In this document: piece after piece, positions 63,601 through 64,000 of the stretch
Position numbering within the stretch: position 1 is the stretch's first letter
Layout of the letters: every line of letters starts with the position of its first letter
Source of the DNA: Bacteroidota bacterium
GTDB lineage: Bacteria > Bacteroidota > Bacteroidia > UBA4408
Length of the DNA stretch: 64,000 nt
Assembly: GCA_963169745.1 (NCBI GenBank)
Contig: CAUJCU010000023.1
Coordinates: 38,184-102,183, forward strand
Reading direction: 5' to 3'
Program-made: the position numbers and the translations under genes
The notes under the pieces: generated by a model
The model's input: the letters and a program-made list of their open reading frames with translations, nothing else
Told to the model about the DNA's origin: nothing
The model's database searches: none

Positions 63601-64000
63601 ACGAATATGTAGATCCAGTATCTAAAATTACTGAATATATCTCGCTTGAATTACAAAGCGGACTAGCACTTCCGGCTATTGATGGAGTTAATGGGATAAT
63701 TAAAGGATTAGCCGTTACACTATTGCTGATAGCACTGGTACAGCCCGATACCGTTTGTGTTACCGTGTAGCTGCCGGAGGTTACGGTGCGTGGATTGCCT
63801 GTTCCCAGATCGCTCCAGTTTAATGTACCTACCACTCCTGTTGCCGTTATCGTTGATGTTCCACAGTTATTCACTACGGCCAATGTTGGGGCTGCCGGAA
63901 TGGTTAACGGACTAGCCGTTACACTATTACTGCTTGGACTGGTACAGCCCGATACTGTTTGTGTTACCGTATAGCTGCCCGAACTTACTGTTCGTGGATT
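57668..64000 (-). CDS. Giant modular SprB-repeat/Ig/PKD adhesin-like protein with T9SS sorting domain (5' end outside window)
   Basis: More than 2100 residues visible; the frame is open to the right edge, so the start lies outside (an in-frame TTG at 63883 is within a repeat). Order from the edge: at least two copies of a 68-residue repeat (NPRTV..SGSYTVTQTVSGC); an Ig-like domain; a PKD domain (YSWNFGSG) near 63.3 kb; five SprB-like repeats (62.0-63.2 kb) of the CGxxNGxI...GGxxPYxYSI form; three Ig-like domains; eight GGxYSGxGV modules; Ig-like; PKD (FTWDFGDGHTY); Ig-like; fn3-like; and a T9SS type A sorting domain (VYPNPNNGEFNIVLE to NKKIIINK). SprB is the mobile surface adhesin of gliding Flavobacterium. 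Role as an adhesin is inferred. Confidence 0.88.
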   Translation of the reverse strand, partial: NPRTVSSGSYTVTQTVSGCTSPSSNSVTASPLTIPAAPTLAVVNNCGTSTITATGVVGTLNWSDLGTGNPRTVTSGSYTVTQTVSGCTSAISNSVTANPLIIPLTPSIAGSASPLCNSSEIYSVILDTGSTYSWTVPTGATVISGDIGPDNNILNVNFGNQSGVITVTETNVSGCTSNTDIFAVSLQGCSFTADFVADTTVVCQGQSIVFTDLSTGTTVNTTYSWNFGSGASPATATGAGPHTVSYTSSGSKTVSLTISDGISDTQTKNNYIIVNPVISDFSTLLNSATCGNDNGTIEVDAVIGGTPSYMYAINGSPLTFDSVFTGLEGGLPYNITVSDINNCSFTKNVTLGNISGLISISLSLTGASCGYNNGTYTVTGVTGGLSPYTYSIDGSNYYASPSFLNLAEGTYTIYVKDASGCIYSEGFSISGSPVLSNFNYTVIDATCGMSDGSIGIDSILGGVSPFNYYIDGNINITDSLFSNLASGSYQIMVEDVYGCTVSNIVNVGNQQSITGVNFSVQDETCAELNGSFTFNSITGGQPPYTYSFNGSAFSSQTFYTGLNNGIYAYAVMDYFGCTYNGSATISNVGGVTSIGKIITPESCGTANGSIEIVSTTGGTPPFEYAINSGTYSSNPIFTGLSIGNDTIHVKDVYGCVYNEVIFVNGTPAAVADAGSDITVCENTMVTLVATGGLNYIWSNSLGNTASVSFTADSTRTYIVEVTDGNGCMNTDSVTVTVNALPAQPIITPDAATTFCDGNTVNLTSSYANNNLWSTGATSSSITVNTVGVHTIDVSYTDGNGCSSISLPITVTVYALPAQPVITAFGSLVICNGSSVMLSSNEPNGNTWSSGATSQSIQVSTAGSYTVTYTDGNGCSQTSDPVLLEVNIPIPVSLNLPATTACDNAASIVLSGGLPLGGSYVGPGVINNIFYPSLIPAGVYALDYVYVDVNGCSSNASENFTVLASPIITATAAQSILCVNDAPVSLNGTPAGGVFSGNGVSGNSFNPAIAGEGIHDINYHYDESNGCQSDFSFSITVNSLMQLSLLPILPICANQASVPLNQGFPVGGNYTIDGFPATEINPALLSIGTHLLTYSFTPANGCGNSISTNFEIHAAPTVTITSIATICASADPIVLNGGLPLGGTYSGSGVIGGVFYPNLANANNTITYNYTDVNGCNSSAVASISVIASQAVTFSPLSAFCSNSEAFVLNNATPAGGTYSGTGVIGSIFDPATAGAGIHNISYEVSDSNACIATGVQTITVNAAPQINSVVPNPICSNATPLNLNFAQPSGGIYSGIGVSNGIFDPGLSGNGSFAIQYIYTDNNQCADTVIQNITVNSSPVVTQTPYTAVCSQSGLIALTNGLPVGGVYSGSFVNNGYFDSNSSGAGTYSVNYLFTDSNGCTGSALADIEVHALPIVTLSPLGNICSGSGSFTLNNGLPLGGDYYGMGISNGILDPSLLLSGVQTMGYTYTDSIGCTDSLSLNYTLYTLQANAGFDQSISCTSSAILDGQSNYSGTGTLSYSWSPLTGLSNPTAASTVAQPAATTDYIFTVSDGGCSASDTVQVVVNQPNFNLSANTSTPYLDQAPFIALFSNNTANAANYSFTWDFGDGHTYNGFQPIYHNYTANGVYSVTLIATALGSGCTDSLVMSNLVTCVNGVFCNDSANIYVDGVLIANNSNFNITACASDNLTLSCNTGIGYSYQWYFNGVPLQSAADSIFTPAVSGYYTVAVESNNCINLSAPAYITILPTPPIPAITSSGSNNFCGGGTMTLTASSGYDSYLWSNGATQDSISINTSGYYWVRGYDALGCFAQSADFAINGSNMLPQYICLATVDTNLNKNRIVWEKPITTSIDSFIVYRETSLAGAYQEIDRVAYTANSEYIDYNSSPDVNNNRYRLAIKDTCGNITTQGDIHATLKAWATPLGTGTDSLEIFFTKYVGVDSLTYTLYRGSSALNMTSMGNAYSFSGNSNIYSIKDMAPPAYPSGYVFYQVRANMSHLCSTDSNTYQQSISNTISFGNALSLSENNQKLDVKVYPNPNNGEFNIVLETQITDDISLSLFNQLGASVWSKQIEKLQGKIILNLPLNYLAQGIYQLRITGEHQVTNKKIIINK
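59545..61345 (-). repeat. Eight-module array of ~75-aa GGxYSGxGV repeats in the right-edge giant protein
   Basis: Boundaries approximate. Same module, same count (eight) and same following tail as the array at 55480-57280. Confidence 0.8.
62005..63180 (-). repeat. Five SprB-like repeats (~78 aa each)
   Basis: Boundaries approximate. Each unit has a Cys-Gly/Ala...Asn-Gly start (ATCGNDNGTIEV, ASCGYNNGTYTV, ATCGMSDGSIGI, ETCAELNGSFTF, ESCGTANGSIEI), a GGxxPYxYSI middle and a DxxGC end. Confidence 0.78.
63707..64000 (-). repeat. 204-bp tandem repeat with high DNA identity at the right edge
   Basis: The segment starting at about 63711 (gccgttacac) recurs at 63915, giving a 204-base (68-codon) period. 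Copies remain very similar at DNA level over the NPRTV-to-SNSVTA half. The array continues beyond the window. Confidence 0.75.

Noticed and set aside
63549..63974. Two plus-strand open frames of similar sequence at the right edge
   Set aside because: They are antisense shadows of the tandem repeat in the giant minus-strand gene.
63707..64000. Tandem repeat considered as a CRISPR array
   Set aside because: The unit is 204 bases, in frame and fully coding, without short direct repeats separated by unique spacers.

Overview
The window is chromosomal DNA from a member of the Bacteroidota, probably a gliding or T9SS-using environmental lineage. Evidence: repeated TAnnTTTG promoter elements, type IX secretion (T9SS) C-terminal sorting domains on five proteins, the gliding lipoprotein GldH, a PorE-like TPR/PD40/OmpA protein, the bamD-rpoZ(omega)-coaBC gene order, SprB-like repeats, weak Shine-Dalgarno signals and AT-rich DNA. 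I see no phage, insertion sequence, CRISPR array or rRNA operon. Three tRNA genes are present: Arg-CCG, Gly-GCC and Leu-TAA.

Layout. 1-7.1 kb: the 3' part of a two-component hybrid histidine kinase running in from the left edge, a PorE-like outer-membrane/periplasmic protein and a secreted MORN-repeat protein. 7.2-16.4 kb: envelope and glycan genes (GT2 and GT4 glycosyltransferases, O-antigen ligase-like protein, LpxH, and a PIG-L deacetylase / GNAT / WbqC cassette) interleaved with lhgO, rpe, arfB and tRNA-Arg. 16.4-23.1 kb: hemN, coaBC, rpoZ, bamD, an MFS transporter, tRNA-Gly, tRNA-Leu and meaB. 23.2-34.6 kb: housekeeping genes (BatA-domain protein, a dihydroorotase homologue lacking metal ligands, pyrF, prfA, queA, ispD, a YifB/ComM-type ATPase, gldH, an acyl-CoA thioesterase, hutI). 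34.6-40.6 kb: three T9SS cargo proteins (Kazal-type inhibitor, five-heme cytochrome, FG-GAP/ASPIC-UnbV protein). 40.6-53.5 kb: xseA, a zinc deacylase, queD, a large probable outer-membrane barrel, a phosphate-selective-type porin, and a five-gene run ribD-EamA-yigZ-rluD-M1 peptidase. 53.5-64 kb: two adjacent giant modular T9SS adhesin-like genes on the minus strand; the second runs off the right edge.

How the genes relate. BamD, GldH and the PorE-like protein belong to outer-membrane assembly and T9SS function; the Kazal protein, cytochrome, FG-GAP protein and the two giants are candidate cargo. The sugar-modifying and glycosyltransferase genes would supply surface polysaccharide or lipid A. 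The most unusual observations are: the twin giants, which each carry an eight-module array of the same ~75-residue repeat followed by the same tail; a T9SS-targeted pentaheme cytochrome; a dihydroorotase homologue without its HxH metal ligands; an lpxH stop codon lying inside a tRNA gene; and a terminator whose U-tract is also the putative -10/-7 element of ribD. I did not find a clearly new multi-gene defence or mobile system.
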